Shown one piece after another: positions 25,960 through 35,861 of a DNA stretch of 64,000 nt; position 1 is the first letter of the stretch; each line of letters opens with the position of its first letter. The stretch is from Butyricimonas synergistica DSM 23225 (GTDB taxonomy: Bacteria > Bacteroidota > Bacteroidia > Bacteroidales > Marinifilaceae). Position numbers and translations under genes: made by a program. The notes under the pieces are model-generated. The model saw nothing but the letters and a program-made list of their open reading frames with translations. It searched no databases and was not told the DNA's origin. Where the stretch lies: contig NZ_KB903359.1 of assembly GCF_000379665.1 (NCBI RefSeq), positions 1,827,340 through 1,891,339 of the forward strand, given 5' to 3'.

Positions 25960-26774
25960 TTAAATGATCTATATATGGTTTCTAATTTCATTAATGCATT
26001 TATTTGTTTACCTAAAGAGGATTTGTTAAGAAATAGCAACACATTCCGAACTTTCCACAAAAAGGAAACTATATTTCTGATTACAGTATTTTTATAAACA
26101 AGATGTAGAGTGCAATAAGCTTTTCTAAACCCGAAAGTCCTTATCAAATAATCTTGTATACTTGTCGGATGATTTATGGAACGCTCTCCATCAGAGATAA
26201 AACGTTTATTTTTTTCATTTAAATAATAAACACACAAAGTATACACAAGCGAATTACTTATATGATACCTTAAATAATCATAGTCAAAGAAAAACTCTCT
26301 TAAATCCACATACTCTTCATAAGAATCAACTATCGCAAAAGCTACTAATTTATCATTATCATTAAGAAATACGCCCCACCATTCAATTAATTCATTTGGA
26401 TCCTCAAATCTATCCACAAACATACTTTCCAAATTTCTATCTTTATGTTGGCTACGTTTTTTCATAACTTTCATAAATAATTGATGAATTTCATCCTTAA
26501 ATTCACGTTTATTTATTCTTCTAGTAGTTGCATTATTTAACCCTTTATTAATTTCATTACGGTATTTAGATTTCATTTTAGATAAATCTATCTTATCATC
26601 TTTAATAACATACCACCATTCTGTTGGTGATTTCATGTCAAAATCAGTTATATACTTTGCCATGAATACATTTTCTGTACGCAAAAGGTGGTACATTTCA
26701 TCAAAATTCAAATTCGAATTTATAATAGATTTATTTACAAGCACATGATTATAATTTACCCATACCATAATCAT
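25956..26774 (-). CDS. FemAB/GNAT-like acyltransferase
   Basis: 272 residues that look like a GNAT-fold, FemAB-type transferase. MKSKYRNEINKGLNN (about 67) recalls the K-x-R-x-x-I basic segment of the family, and EWWGVFLNDNDKLVAFAIVD (about 129-148) is a typical core strand pair. Such enzymes move aminoacyl or acyl groups. It overlaps both neighbours by 4 bp (ATGA at 25956-25959 and 26771-26774), so the GT4, this gene and CapA are translationally coupled. Family assignment is moderate. Confidence 0.6.
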   Translation of the reverse strand: MIMVWVNYNHVLVNKSIINSNLNFDEMYHLLRTENVFMAKYITDFDMKSPTEWWYVIKDDKIDLSKMKSKYRNEINKGLNNATTRRINKREFKDEIHQLFMKVMKKRSQHKDRNLESMFVDRFEDPNELIEWWGVFLNDNDKLVAFAIVDSYEEYVDLREFFFDYDYLRYHISNSLVYTLCVYYLNEKNKRFISDGERSINHPTSIQDYLIRTFGFRKAYCTLHLVYKNTVIRNIVSFLWKVRNVLLFLNKSSLGKQINALMKLETIYRSFK

Positions 26775-27865
26775 CTAATCTTTAATAACATTTCGTACTC
26801 TCTATGAGCTCTCAAAGCCAATCTATCCCAATTATACCTTTCTGCTAAAACAATGGCATTCTTACTTTTAAAATCTAACAATGCTTTTTCTGACAAAATT
26901 TTCAACAATCCTTTCGCAATACTATCAATATTCACTTCGGCACCCCAGCCAGCATCTACATTCTCTATTTCCTCCCGCATATTAGAACCTTGCGTAACCA
27001 AACAAGGTAAACCATAAGATAAAGCTTCAATTAATGCCATCGGATGTCCCTCTAAACGCGACGTCAAAATAAAAAAATCATTATCTAACAATACTTTTTC
27101 TTTCTCTGTCCCAAATACAGCACCATAATGATAAAAGACAATATCATCCAAATGCTTTTTACGCACATAATTATCTAAATATTCAATTACACCTTCTCTA
27201 TCTTGACCATATATATGAATTGAACACCCAGCTTTACGTAGTTTATCTTGCACTTCATTACATGCCTCAACCAACAAATCAAGACCTTTATGATATAAAG
27301 TCAAACGTCCGATGAATACTCCTTTTAATCCTTTTTGTGAAAAGACCTCTTTTCTATTAGAAGGGAGAGTTATTCCATTACCAATAATAACATGATTTTT
27401 GTTCCACTTATCACCAGATTCTTTATATTCATTTTCCGTCAAATACTGTATTGCAAGTGCTTTTCTCGCAAATTTCCCAAAGAATAGCAAATTTCCGATC
27501 CATTTTTTTACAGGTTTAATTTTTTGGGCAGGAGCTGTTAAAGAACTTCTAGGAATAATAATATATGGTATATTCTTTTTCCAAACATCAAAGACTATTG
27601 CTTTAAAAGCAAATATATACACTGTTTCAAATACAACTAAATCAGGGTAATCAAAAGGAGCTGGCAAATCTTTGAGACGTCCGCTTGGATAATCTTGCAA
27701 TGAATAATAGTAATTCGTTGCTTCCCATTCTTCAGTTTCTCCCATCCATAAATTATACCAAAAAACATTATCGTATTTTCCTTGAGCTCTTACTTGATTA
27801 GGGATACTCCAATATAAACCAGTATCTTTATTAGCATATATACTAGAACAAAACAAAATATTCAT
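26771..27865 (-). CDS. family 4 glycosyltransferase
   Basis: 364 residues of a GT-B retaining transferase. VFIGRLTLYHKGLDLLVEA (about 188-206) and the E-x7-E motif in EGHPMALIEALSYG (about 272) mark GT4. It adds a sugar to the lipid-linked repeat unit. A 359-bp AT-rich gap lies upstream, so it may be preceded by a deletion or an internal promoter. Confidence 0.9.
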   Translation of the reverse strand: MNILFCSSIYANKDTGLYWSIPNQVRAQGKYDNVFWYNLWMGETEEWEATNYYYSLQDYPSGRLKDLPAPFDYPDLVVFETVYIFAFKAIVFDVWKKNIPYIIIPRSSLTAPAQKIKPVKKWIGNLLFFGKFARKALAIQYLTENEYKESGDKWNKNHVIIGNGITLPSNRKEVFSQKGLKGVFIGRLTLYHKGLDLLVEACNEVQDKLRKAGCSIHIYGQDREGVIEYLDNYVRKKHLDDIVFYHYGAVFGTEKEKVLLDNDFFILTSRLEGHPMALIEALSYGLPCLVTQGSNMREEIENVDAGWGAEVNIDSIAKGLLKILSEKALLDFKSKNAIVLAERYNWDRLALRAHREYEMLLKIR

Positions 27866-28224
27866 ACATATTCTCTATTAAACAAACTGTAATTTCATTT
27901 TGATAATTTTTCATCAATTAAATAATATGTTTCAAACTCCCATGCAAGCACTAGACTATAGCTATTTACTAAAAGAATACACATTTTTCATTACAAGAAT
28001 CTACGCAAATATTCAAATTTCACACTCATTGAAAAGTACTTTTTATACCTTAACTTGAAAATGTGAAATATTTAGTGCTTAAATCAATTATTCCAATCTA
28101 TCACCTATTCTATACTTTAGAAAGTCTACATATTTCTACAAATGTCCCACCCAGAGATCACTAGATTGAAATTAAAAATATTCATAAATTATCATACTAA
28201 TCATATCAATAATGTGAAATTTAT
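27866..28224. other. 359-bp AT-rich gap without recognisable gene
   Basis: Neither strand carries a frame of useful length, and I see no promoter consensus or strong hairpin. It may be the eroded site of a lost gene within the capsule locus, since neighbouring genes overlap or nearly touch. Confidence 0.5.
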
Positions 28225-28809
28225 CTAGCATTCTTTTAATTGCGAGACAACATATTCCCTATTAGTCGATATTATTGAATTTGCAGGAAAAACACCTTTA
28301 ACAACACAACCAGCTGCAATTATACTATTATCACCAATTATCGAACCTTTCAATATAACAACATTCAAACCGATCCAAACATTATTCCCAATAACGATAT
28401 TTAATGGTTCATCTTTTCCTATCGTTCTATCTAACGAATTTGTTTCATGTCCATTACTATCTATAATATTAACATTAGATGCGAACACGCAATTATCACC
28501 AATCTTCACCTTCTTCTTTGCATGAATATATACACCATTTAAACGACAATTATCACCAATTTCAACACTTGCATCCTTTTCATCAACAAGAATTGTTGTA
28601 TAAAAAGGCATACCTGCATGATAGCCATATTTTGATCTACCAATCAAACAATTACGACCTATTTTCACACAAGTTCCATCCTCACTAATTATTGAACTTT
28701 TATAAAACACTAATGTTTTTCGTCCTATCTTCACCCGAGAATTACATGATAGTCTCGTATGGATCAAAGATCTAATCTTAAAAAAACAACTTAATACTTT
28801 TCTTATCAT
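28225..28809 (-). CDS. LbH acyltransferase (sugar O/N-acetyltransferase)
   Basis: 194 residues from ATG 28809, whose ATGA overlaps the upstream stop. The protein is a left-handed beta-helix of hexapeptide repeats (VKIGRNCLIG, VEIGDNCRLNG, VKIGDNCVF, IVIGNNVWIG, SIIGDNSIIAAG). It acetylates a sugar with acetyl-CoA, on the building block or the polymer. The longer frame from 28824 adds five residues and is less likely. Confidence 0.88.
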   Translation of the reverse strand: MIRKVLSCFFKIRSLIHTRLSCNSRVKIGRKTLVFYKSSIISEDGTCVKIGRNCLIGRSKYGYHAGMPFYTTILVDEKDASVEIGDNCRLNGVYIHAKKKVKIGDNCVFASNVNIIDSNGHETNSLDRTIGKDEPLNIVIGNNVWIGLNVVILKGSIIGDNSIIAAGCVVKGVFPANSIISTNREYVVSQLKEC

Positions 28810-29684
28810 TTTTGATACAAACACAAATCAATCATACTACCAAATTTATAATCCCACTCAATCGGATCAAATCCGCCAAAACCACTTGTCGGAAAAAATG
28901 TAATTTCTCCAAAATAAATTTTACCATTGATATTATAAAAATCAATTCTTACAAATGGTTTGCCATTCGCCAATACCGTTGCTAACTCCCACATTTTATT
29001 AAAATTAGACGGTTTTTGTGGAAGCTTTTTCGCAAAAGGATAATTATGAGGTTCATGAAAATCTTGATGCTGCCACGCTTTGTCAAAAAAATCAATACAC
29101 ATATTAGCGCTCCTTCCTGATATTACCTGGCAATATTTAGGTTTTCCATTAAAACAAAAGAATTTATAATCTAGTAAATCACTAATGCCTTGAGAATTTT
29201 CATTCATTATATATTCTTCTGCAATAATACGCTTTCTCACATTTTTATATGGCCATTCTCTATATTTTATATAAATGTCAGCAAACATCGCTTTCTGCAA
29301 GCTCTCACACGCAAGTTTACGATTAAACACACTTTTATCTCTACAAATAATAACTCCATTACTTCCTCCGCCATGTGTAGTCTTTAACACAAATTGATTT
29401 GGAAGATTATCCCAATCAATATCTTCAATTTTATCCCAAACATTTAAAGTAGGGATTACATATTCTTCTCCTATTTTTTGAGCTACATATTCCTTTACTG
29501 CATATTTATCCACCATTTGCGTATATTCAGATCTTCGATCATAAATTTTCAAAAACTGCAATTTTTCCGAAAACGTTTTTGGAGACCGCCAATGTAAAAT
29601 TCGCTTAAAATGCCGAAAGTACAATACTGAAAGATAATATTTATCTGGAATTATTTTCAACAAAGATCTTAAAATTAAACGCAT
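28806..29684 (-). CDS. TupA-like ATP-grasp protein
   Basis: About 292 residues matching the TupA-like ATP-grasp family of capsule loci: SEKLQFLKIYDRR near 45, FVLKTTHGGGSNG (ATP-binding loop, about 97-109), and IIAEEYI and DYKFFCFNGKPKY further on. These proteins are thought to link an amino or carboxy compound to a sugar, as in teichuronopeptide synthesis. The substrate is unknown. ATG at 29684 is preferred to a GTG at 29705. Confidence 0.85.
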   Translation of the reverse strand: MRLILRSLLKIIPDKYYLSVLYFRHFKRILHWRSPKTFSEKLQFLKIYDRRSEYTQMVDKYAVKEYVAQKIGEEYVIPTLNVWDKIEDIDWDNLPNQFVLKTTHGGGSNGVIICRDKSVFNRKLACESLQKAMFADIYIKYREWPYKNVRKRIIAEEYIMNENSQGISDLLDYKFFCFNGKPKYCQVISGRSANMCIDFFDKAWQHQDFHEPHNYPFAKKLPQKPSNFNKMWELATVLANGKPFVRIDFYNINGKIYFGEITFFPTSGFGGFDPIEWDYKFGSMIDLCLYQK

Positions 29685-29759
29685 AAAATATAAGATTAAT
29701 ATCACTCGAAATCTCTGTTGCTATACATAAACTACATATTTTGAATTACAACAACGAGA

Positions 29760-29806
29760 TCGAACTTATTAGGATTTTTTACTATACGTCATTTTTAGAC
29801 GCTTAC
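29760..29806. repeat. 47-nt imperfect repeat, copy 1 (after epsG-like gene)
   Basis: This stretch shares TCGAACTTA and CTATACGTCATTTT with 31022-31068, at the same spacing (about 36 of 47 positions). It lies between the polymerase-like gene and the ATP-grasp gene, and the second copy lies on the other side of the polymerase-like gene. Confidence 0.65.
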
Positions 29807-29834
29807 TAAAACGTACAATAAAAATTCAATCGGT

Positions 29835-30983
29835 TTACACAAATTTTAAACTACATAAATCACCTCTAGCAGAAGCAATTAATAAAAGAATAAGACTCAC
29901 AAAAAAAACGATTTCTTTTAACTTATACTTATTAAGATAACATCTCGAAGTAAATATTATTAAAAACAATGGCATGTCTAAAATAGTCACTAACCAACTC
30001 AATCGCCAACCAATATTAAACTCTATCAATATAGCAAACAAATCAATCAAAGTCAAAAATGCCATAAACCCTATAAATCTCCCACTCGTAGTTTTTTCTA
30101 TCTTACATGTATCCTTTTTATTTATTCTATTAATTTTGAAATAATAAAAGCATAGCATATGTAGTGTAATAAATATAACAATTAAACTCAAAAAAAACTC
30201 CCAGATATAAAAATACCCTGTTGATGCTTGTGATTCTCGTAAATAATTTGATCCTTTTGTTATAGCTGCTTGAATATAAGCACTTCCATATATATAAACG
30301 ACAAACACAAGGGAGAGCATACCGAACTTCGCAAACATTCTATACTTTCCTACATTTCCTTTCAAAATATAATAAGTAACAAAAATCATAACAGCAGCCA
30401 TTCCTGCGGTATGCACTAATGACGCAACTATTAACCAAGGAAAATAGTTGATAATCTTTTTATGTTCTATCAGTATTTTATAAATACAATACGCAATAAT
30501 AGCCATAGAAAGCATAGTCCGAATATTCGCTATTGTCATCATTAAAAGCCCTCTAGACATAAAAAAAAGAAAAACTAAAGCTATATCCTTTTTGGATACT
30601 TCCATTTTTTTATAGATTGCCTTTAATAAAGCAAAACATAATCCAAAAGTCAAAAAAGCATTTACAAAAGGTAACCATCTGTCATCTCCCAAATTACCTA
30701 TAAAATGATAATAAAGGGTTGCAATCGGTGTTCCAGTTGACATTATTATCGTCCATGATTCTGCTTCTGTAATAACTAAACTCGCATACGCATGCATAGT
30801 TGGAATTATTCTTGTTAAGTCTGAACCACTCATTGGTACATAAAAAAAACCCATAAAAGCTAAAGCAATTGTGTAAATATCTAATTGAATAGATAATCCT
30901 TTTACCCTCCGAATCAAATAATACACAAGAAATAGCAACAATGCATACGTACCAACACCTATTATTCTTGGAATTAAATGCAT
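29835..30983 (-). CDS. EpsG-like polysaccharide polymerase (Wzy role)
   Basis: A 382-residue hydrophobic protein with about ten membrane segments and short charged loops. MSGSDLTRIIPTMHAYA (about 53-69) and GTPIATLYYHFIG (about 83-95) fit the EpsG family, which takes the place of Wzy in many Bacteroidota loci. It is expected to polymerise flipped repeat units at the periplasmic face. It is flanked on both sides by copies of a 47-nt repeat and lies directly downstream of the Wzx flippase gene. Confidence 0.8.
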   Translation of the reverse strand: MHLIPRIIGVGTYALLLFLVYYLIRRVKGLSIQLDIYTIALAFMGFFYVPMSGSDLTRIIPTMHAYASLVITEAESWTIIMSTGTPIATLYYHFIGNLGDDRWLPFVNAFLTFGLCFALLKAIYKKMEVSKKDIALVFLFFMSRGLLMMTIANIRTMLSMAIIAYCIYKILIEHKKIINYFPWLIVASLVHTAGMAAVMIFVTYYILKGNVGKYRMFAKFGMLSLVFVVYIYGSAYIQAAITKGSNYLRESQASTGYFYIWEFFLSLIVIFITLHMLCFYYFKINRINKKDTCKIEKTTSGRFIGFMAFLTLIDLFAILIEFNIGWRLSWLVTILDMPLFLIIFTSRCYLNKYKLKEIVFFVSLILLLIASARGDLCSLKFV

Positions 30984-31021
30984 ATTTAAAATAGATTCAA
31001 TTTTAAATTACAACTGCAAAG

Positions 31022-31068
31022 TCGAACTTAATTAACTTTCGTGCTATACGTCATTTTGGAACGCTTAC
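31022..31068. repeat. 47-nt imperfect repeat, copy 2 (before epsG-like gene)
   Basis: Counterpart of 29760-29806. Its right end overlaps the last codon and stop of the flippase gene, so it forms the boundary between wzx and the polymerase-like gene. Confidence 0.65.
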
Positions 31069-32324
31069 CGATCGACGTATTTTTTTTTCAATTTCAAGGA
31101 ATAGAATAAAATTGTACTACCCAACAAACTACGGGTTATTCCTATCACCAAAGCAGCTCCCACAAAACTATAGAAATATATTAAAGGAAACGAAATACAA
31201 AAGCCAATAACAGAAATCACTATAGTTATATTTCTTAATAAATGTTCTTGTCCAACAATAAGTAAATAGTTCGTGCCATACACATCGTTTAATGTCATAA
31301 ATATACCCGATATAGCTATAATTCTTAAAACCCAAATTCCTTCGTAAAATTCCCCTGTGAAAAATATTTTCATCAATAAAGGGGCAAGAAAAAATAGAGC
31401 ACAAGAAACAACAAATGATAAACACAAGTATCCTATAGCATATTGCCTGTGCCTACTCAAATTTCTAGAAAAATAAGGGAAAAATGTCCTAGAAATCACT
31501 CTAAAGAATTGTTGCGAAGCATTTACTAATTTTGAGCCAGCATCAAAAATTCCATTAGCTATCGGACCAACCAATATCCCCAATAATAATACAGAAAAGG
31601 CATTATACAAATTAGGACATATCTGATTCACAAACACATCCCAACCATTTTTTATTGTAGAAAAAATATCTTTATCAGTTGGTTTTACAAATTTCACACC
31701 CCACCTTTTAGTCACAAGAAGCATCGCACAAATTCCGGAAACCAAATACCCTCCAGCAATCAATAAGGGTTGCCACAAATAATCTGACTCTTTACGAATA
31801 ACACAAAACACTAATAACGTAAATAATAATTTTGACACAATATTAAAAATCGTTATATATTTCATTCGTTCCAATCCTTGAAACAACCACTCTGGAAAAA
31901 ATATATAACAAGGAATTAGTAAAAAAGTAAACAATAAAATCTGTCTATTTTGAGAAAAAATAGGGATAACAAATAATAACATTAAGAATACACAAAAACA
32001 CATCAACATGATATAAATTTTTGCCCACATCACACAAGAAAATATTCGAGAAATAGTATTCATATCTTCTCTATTTCGGGCAATATCACGAGTCGCCGTA
32101 AAATTAAATCCCCAGTCTACTATAGTTTGAAAATACATAACAACAGCTGCTGCAAAAGCTATTTTACCAAATCCTTCAGCTCCTATTACTTTTGCCAAAT
32201 ATGGATATGTTAATAAAGGGAATACATAACCCGCAACTTGAAGCAAAGATAAATAGGCAAAATTTTCTAAAAGCATTCTTACATTTTTACTTTTAAAAAG
32301 GAATAAACGATTAGAATAACCCAT
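31065..32324 (-). CDS. wzx: Wzx-type O-unit/capsule flippase
   Basis: A 419-residue polytopic membrane protein of the MATE-like polysaccharide exporter family, with ~12-14 hydrophobic helices. YLSLLQVAGYVFPLLTYPYL (about 24-43) and the VIGAEGFGKIAFA stretch (about 46) are the N-terminal signature of Wzx. It moves the undecaprenyl-linked repeat unit to the periplasm. The start could also be an internal ATG about 16 codons downstream. A 74-bp gap separates it from the acyltransferase gene. Confidence 0.92.
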   Translation of the reverse strand: MGYSNRLFLFKSKNVRMLLENFAYLSLLQVAGYVFPLLTYPYLAKVIGAEGFGKIAFAAAVVMYFQTIVDWGFNFTATRDIARNREDMNTISRIFSCVMWAKIYIMLMCFCVFLMLLFVIPIFSQNRQILLFTFLLIPCYIFFPEWLFQGLERMKYITIFNIVSKLLFTLLVFCVIRKESDYLWQPLLIAGGYLVSGICAMLLVTKRWGVKFVKPTDKDIFSTIKNGWDVFVNQICPNLYNAFSVLLLGILVGPIANGIFDAGSKLVNASQQFFRVISRTFFPYFSRNLSRHRQYAIGYLCLSFVVSCALFFLAPLLMKIFFTGEFYEGIWVLRIIAISGIFMTLNDVYGTNYLLIVGQEHLLRNITIVISVIGFCISFPLIYFYSFVGAALVIGITRSLLGSTILFYSLKLKKKYVDR

Positions 32325-32398
32325 TAATGATTTCTCCTTCTTATTTCTTAAAATCTGTATATTTGAAATATCTACACATTTAAGTGATACTCGCCATT

Positions 32399-33511
32399 TT
32401 AACCTATTAAATACCTACCTACCCGTGTTTTCAACGTCAACCGAGAAAATATTATAGAAAAAATGAACGTGATAACACAAGCTATCCATGGTAACCAATA
32501 AGGTCCCACCAATTGAGGCAAAGAAGTTTTATAATATAACACTTGTAATATGAATTGTTGATAAATATAAACCCCGAAACAAATTGCACCCACGTTAATT
32601 ACCCACGAGGCGGGTCTAACCCGACATTTAGCAATCACGTAATTTGTCAGCAAGTATATAGCGCATACACCAGATATCGAAACCGGCAAGCTCACCACTC
32701 TATTCACCACATGTCTCATTAAACGCCAAGCAAAAGATTTATCTTCACTAACCGGAATAAAAAAATAATCACTCAACAGGAACAGAAATAAAAAACATGA
32801 AACAATTAACACTACATGTTTCAAATCACAAACTCTTTCAACAATCCAATCATGATACAACCACGTCACGAAACCTCCCCAGAAAAACACCAGGTAACGT
32901 GCCGCGGGTCCTAACCCGAAAGGCAATGGGCAAGGGAACAAAGATATTATTGCCAAAAAGAGGAAAGAAATCAAAATACATAAGTATTTGATATTCAGCC
33001 CAAATCCACATTCATCGTTTAACCTTTCAAATTCGGCTGGATTCAAATAATCGGATAATCGCTTAAAACACAAATTCACGAGAATTTCTCCTGCCACGAA
33101 ACACCAGAATAACATGGGCAAAAACCACAAGTGACCAGCTCCACTTGATATTTTAACCACCCCGGATAAAATCGTGTAATCTTCCCACTTGTAAAACATA
33201 CAAAAATAGATCAAGCTAAAAAACAAACCCGGAAGCATCAACCTTTTAAATTTCTTCACCACAATATCTTTCAAACGGTCGAAACGCCCAAGAGTCAGTT
33301 GCTGGTACCCGTAAACATAACCCGATATGAAAATAATAGCTGGCATCTGAAACGAATCAAAAAATTTTGCAATATATCCATACCATTTAATCGGTTGGAA
33401 CCCGACAGGCTCTGTCCAACCTCCATTATAAATTATAAAAGCATGATAAATAACAACAAATCCTATGATCAAAGGACGTATCACAGACACGTCTAAAAGT
33501 AATCTCTTCAT
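32399..33511 (-). CDS. membrane acyltransferase (acyltransferase_3 family)
   Basis: A 370-residue integral membrane protein with about ten helices. The R-x10-H motif (RPLIIGFVVIYH, about 12-23) near the first helix marks the acyltransferase_3 family, and FISGYVYG (about 62) follows. It is predicted to O-acetylate the polysaccharide or its lipid-linked unit. GC content rises again from here towards upxY. Confidence 0.88.
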   Translation of the reverse strand: MKRLLLDVSVIRPLIIGFVVIYHAFIIYNGGWTEPVGFQPIKWYGYIAKFFDSFQMPAIIFISGYVYGYQQLTLGRFDRLKDIVVKKFKRLMLPGLFFSLIYFCMFYKWEDYTILSGVVKISSGAGHLWFLPMLFWCFVAGEILVNLCFKRLSDYLNPAEFERLNDECGFGLNIKYLCILISFLFLAIISLFPCPLPFGLGPAARYLVFFWGGFVTWLYHDWIVERVCDLKHVVLIVSCFLFLFLLSDYFFIPVSEDKSFAWRLMRHVVNRVVSLPVSISGVCAIYLLTNYVIAKCRVRPASWVINVGAICFGVYIYQQFILQVLYYKTSLPQLVGPYWLPWIACVITFIFSIIFSRLTLKTRVGRYLIG

Positions 33512-33590
33512 TACAAGATTTCTTTACAAGCACTTAAACAAGAAAATTTCCCTTACGAGGGCTCTAAAAAAGTACCCGACTCGAATTAAA

Positions 33591-34607
33591 TTAATACAAA
33601 AAATAATTCTTCCACCACCCCATGAACTCGCCAACCCCCTCTTTCAGCGTCACCCTAGGTTTGTACCCCGTTTCCCGTTCCAACTTCGACGTGTCAGCGT
33701 AAGTCCGGTAAACGTCACCCGGTTGCATCGGCAAATAGATCTTCTCCGCTTTCTTGCCGAGGGCATTCTCCAGGCACTCGATGAAATCCATCAACTTCAC
33801 CGGTGAGGAACAACCGATATTGTACACCTCATGGCGATGATCCTCGTTGCCTTCTGGCACTTTATCCAGCACCCGGAGCACTCCCTCCACAATATCGTCT
33901 ATGTATGTAAAATCCCTACTCAAATCTCCTTTATTAAACACCTTGATCGGCTCTCCATTCATGATCGCTTTAGCGAAAAGCATCGGCGCCATGTCAGGGC
34001 GTCCCCACGGACCGTAAACCGTGAAGAACCGCAATCCCGTGGCAGGTATCCCGTAAAGTTTAGAATAACAACTCGCCATCAACTCGTTCGCCTTCTTCGT
34101 GGCGGCGTACAGGCTCACGGGATCGTCCACCCGGTCCTCTTCCGAGAAAGGTACCTTTTCATTCGACCCGTACACGCTGCTCGAGGAGGCGTAAACCAGG
34201 TGCTGTATGCCGTGATGGCGGCAACACTCCAGCACATTCACGAATCCTACAAGGTTACTATCCACGTAGGCAAACGGGTTCTCGAGAGAGTAACGCACTC
34301 CCGCCTGCGCGGCAAGGTTGACCACCCGGTCGAACTTCTCCCGCGCGAACAGTTCCGGCAATCGCTCCCGGTCCTCCAGGTTCATCCGCACGAAACGGTA
34401 CAACGGGTATCTCCCGCTCTGCACCAGCTTCCCGGGTTCAATATCTTCCCGCGTGATCCCCGTTTCCGCCAACCGGGCGTATTTCAGGTTCACGTCGTAA
34501 TAATCGTTGATGTTATCCAACCCGACCACTTCATCGCCCCGCTCCAACAAGCGTTTCACCACGTGGAAACCGATAAAACCCGCCGATCCCGTTACAAGTA
34601 CCTTCAT
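33591..34607 (-). CDS. NAD-dependent epimerase (UDP-glucuronate 4-epimerase type)
   Basis: A 338-residue extended SDR with GSAGFIGFH (about 7-15) and the catalytic SLYAATKKANE (Y-x3-K, about 150). NINDYYDVNLKYARL (about 37-51) is characteristic of UDP-glucuronate 4-epimerases such as CapI/LpsL. It lies 15 nt after UDP-glucose dehydrogenase, which would supply UDP-glucuronate, so UDP-galacturonate is the likely product. GC-rich compared with the glycosyltransferases downstream. Confidence 0.88.
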   Translation of the reverse strand: MKVLVTGSAGFIGFHVVKRLLERGDEVVGLDNINDYYDVNLKYARLAETGITREDIEPGKLVQSGRYPLYRFVRMNLEDRERLPELFAREKFDRVVNLAAQAGVRYSLENPFAYVDSNLVGFVNVLECCRHHGIQHLVYASSSSVYGSNEKVPFSEEDRVDDPVSLYAATKKANELMASCYSKLYGIPATGLRFFTVYGPWGRPDMAPMLFAKAIMNGEPIKVFNKGDLSRDFTYIDDIVEGVLRVLDKVPEGNEDHRHEVYNIGCSSPVKLMDFIECLENALGKKAEKIYLPMQPGDVYRTYADTSKLERETGYKPRVTLKEGVGEFMGWWKNYFLY

Positions 34608-34622
34608 TTATCTATTTAATTA

Positions 34623-35858
34623 TCAATCCCTCTTGAAAACATCCCTCGTGTACACCTTCCCCGCCACGTCATCCAGACAGGCATCATACCGGTTGGCGAT
34701 AATCGCCTGGCTCTCCCGCTTGAAACGCTCCAGGTCGTTCACCACCTCGCTGCCGAAGAACGTCGTCCCGTCTTCCAGTGTCGGTTCATGCACGATAACT
34801 CGTGCCCCCTTGGCTTTCACCCGCTTCATCACCCCCTGGATGCTCGACTGCCGGAAGTTGTCCGAGTTCGCCTTCATCGTCAGGCGGTAAACACCGATCG
34901 TGCATGCATGCTCCCGGGAAGCGTCGTAATCACTGTTCGACTTGTAGTAACCCGCCATCTTCAACACTTGGTCGGCGATGAAATCCTTCCGCGTGCGGTT
35001 ACTCTCCACGATAGCGCTCATCATATCCTGCGGCACGTCAGCGTAGTTCGCTAGCAATTGTTTCGTGTCCTTCGGCAGGCAATACCCGCCGTAACCGAAA
35101 CTCGGGTTGTTGTAATGGTCACCGATCCTCGGGTCAAGACAAACGCCCTCGATGATCTGCCGCGTGTTCAACTCCTTCAACTCGGCGTACGTGTCCAGCT
35201 CGTTGAAATAGCTTACCCGCAAAGCCAAATAAGTGTTGGCAAACAATTTCACCGCCTCCGCTTCCGTGCTGCCCATGTACAGTACGGGCACGTTCTGCTC
35301 AATCGCCCCCTCCTTGATCACCCCGGCAAACCGCATCGCTTTCGCTTCCAGCTCCTTGTCCGATTGATCGTATCCCACGATGATCCGCGACGGGTAGAGA
35401 TTGTCGTAAAGCGCCTTGCTCTCCCGCAAGAATTCCGGGGCGAAAATGATGTTCCGCGTGCTGAACTTCTCCCGCACACTTCTCGTGTAGCCCACGGGGA
35501 TCGTGCTCTTGATCACCATCACGGCTCCCGGGTTCACCCGCTTCACCTTCCCAATCACGTCCTCCACTGCCGAAGTGTCAAAAAAGTTTTTTTGACTATC
35601 ATAGTTGGTCGGGGCGGCAATCACCACGAACTCGGCATCCCGGTACCCCGCTTCCCAGTCCGTCGTGGCTCGAAGATTCAAAGGTTTCGTTGCCAGGTAC
35701 TCCTCTATATAATCATCTTGAATCGGGGATTTCCGGTTATTCACCAGTTCCACCCGTTCCGGGACGATGTCCACGGCTGTCACCTCGTTGTGTTGTGCCA
35801 ACAAAGTTGCAATACTCAAACCGACATAACCGGTTCCTGCCACTGATATTTTCATCAC
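34623..35858 (-). CDS. ugd: UDP-glucose 6-dehydrogenase
   Basis: 411 residues. NAD-dependent oxidation of UDP-glucose to UDP-glucuronate in two steps. The N-terminal Rossmann GTGYVGLS, the central SEFLRE-like [14 protein letters not shown] (about 140) and the catalytic cysteine in [10 protein letters not shown] (about 258) are present. It supplies the next gene's epimerase. ATG at 35858 or 35855 are both possible. It starts 4 nt after the gene in the UpxZ position. Confidence 0.93.
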   Translation of the reverse strand: MMKISVAGTGYVGLSIATLLAQHNEVTAVDIVPERVELVNNRKSPIQDDYIEEYLATKPLNLRATTDWEAGYRDAEFVVIAAPTNYDSQKNFFDTSAVEDVIGKVKRVNPGAVMVIKSTIPVGYTRSVREKFSTRNIIFAPEFLRESKALYDNLYPSRIIVGYDQSDKELEAKAMRFAGVIKEGAIEQNVPVLYMGSTEAEAVKLFANTYLALRVSYFNELDTYAELKELNTRQIIEGVCLDPRIGDHYNNPSFGYGGYCLPKDTKQLLANYADVPQDMMSAIVESNRTRKDFIADQVLKMAGYYKSNSDYDASREHACTIGVYRLTMKANSDNFRQSSIQGVMKRVKAKGARVIVHEPTLEDGTTFFGSEVVNDLERFKRESQAIIANRYDACLDDVAGKVYTRDVFKRD

Positions 35859-35861
35859 GTA

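Noticed and set aside
33831-35846. Long + strand frames opposite the epimerase and UDP-glucose dehydrogenase genes
   Set aside because: They are rich in His/Arg/Pro, as expected from reverse reading of a GC-rich gene, and conflict with well-supported - strand genes.
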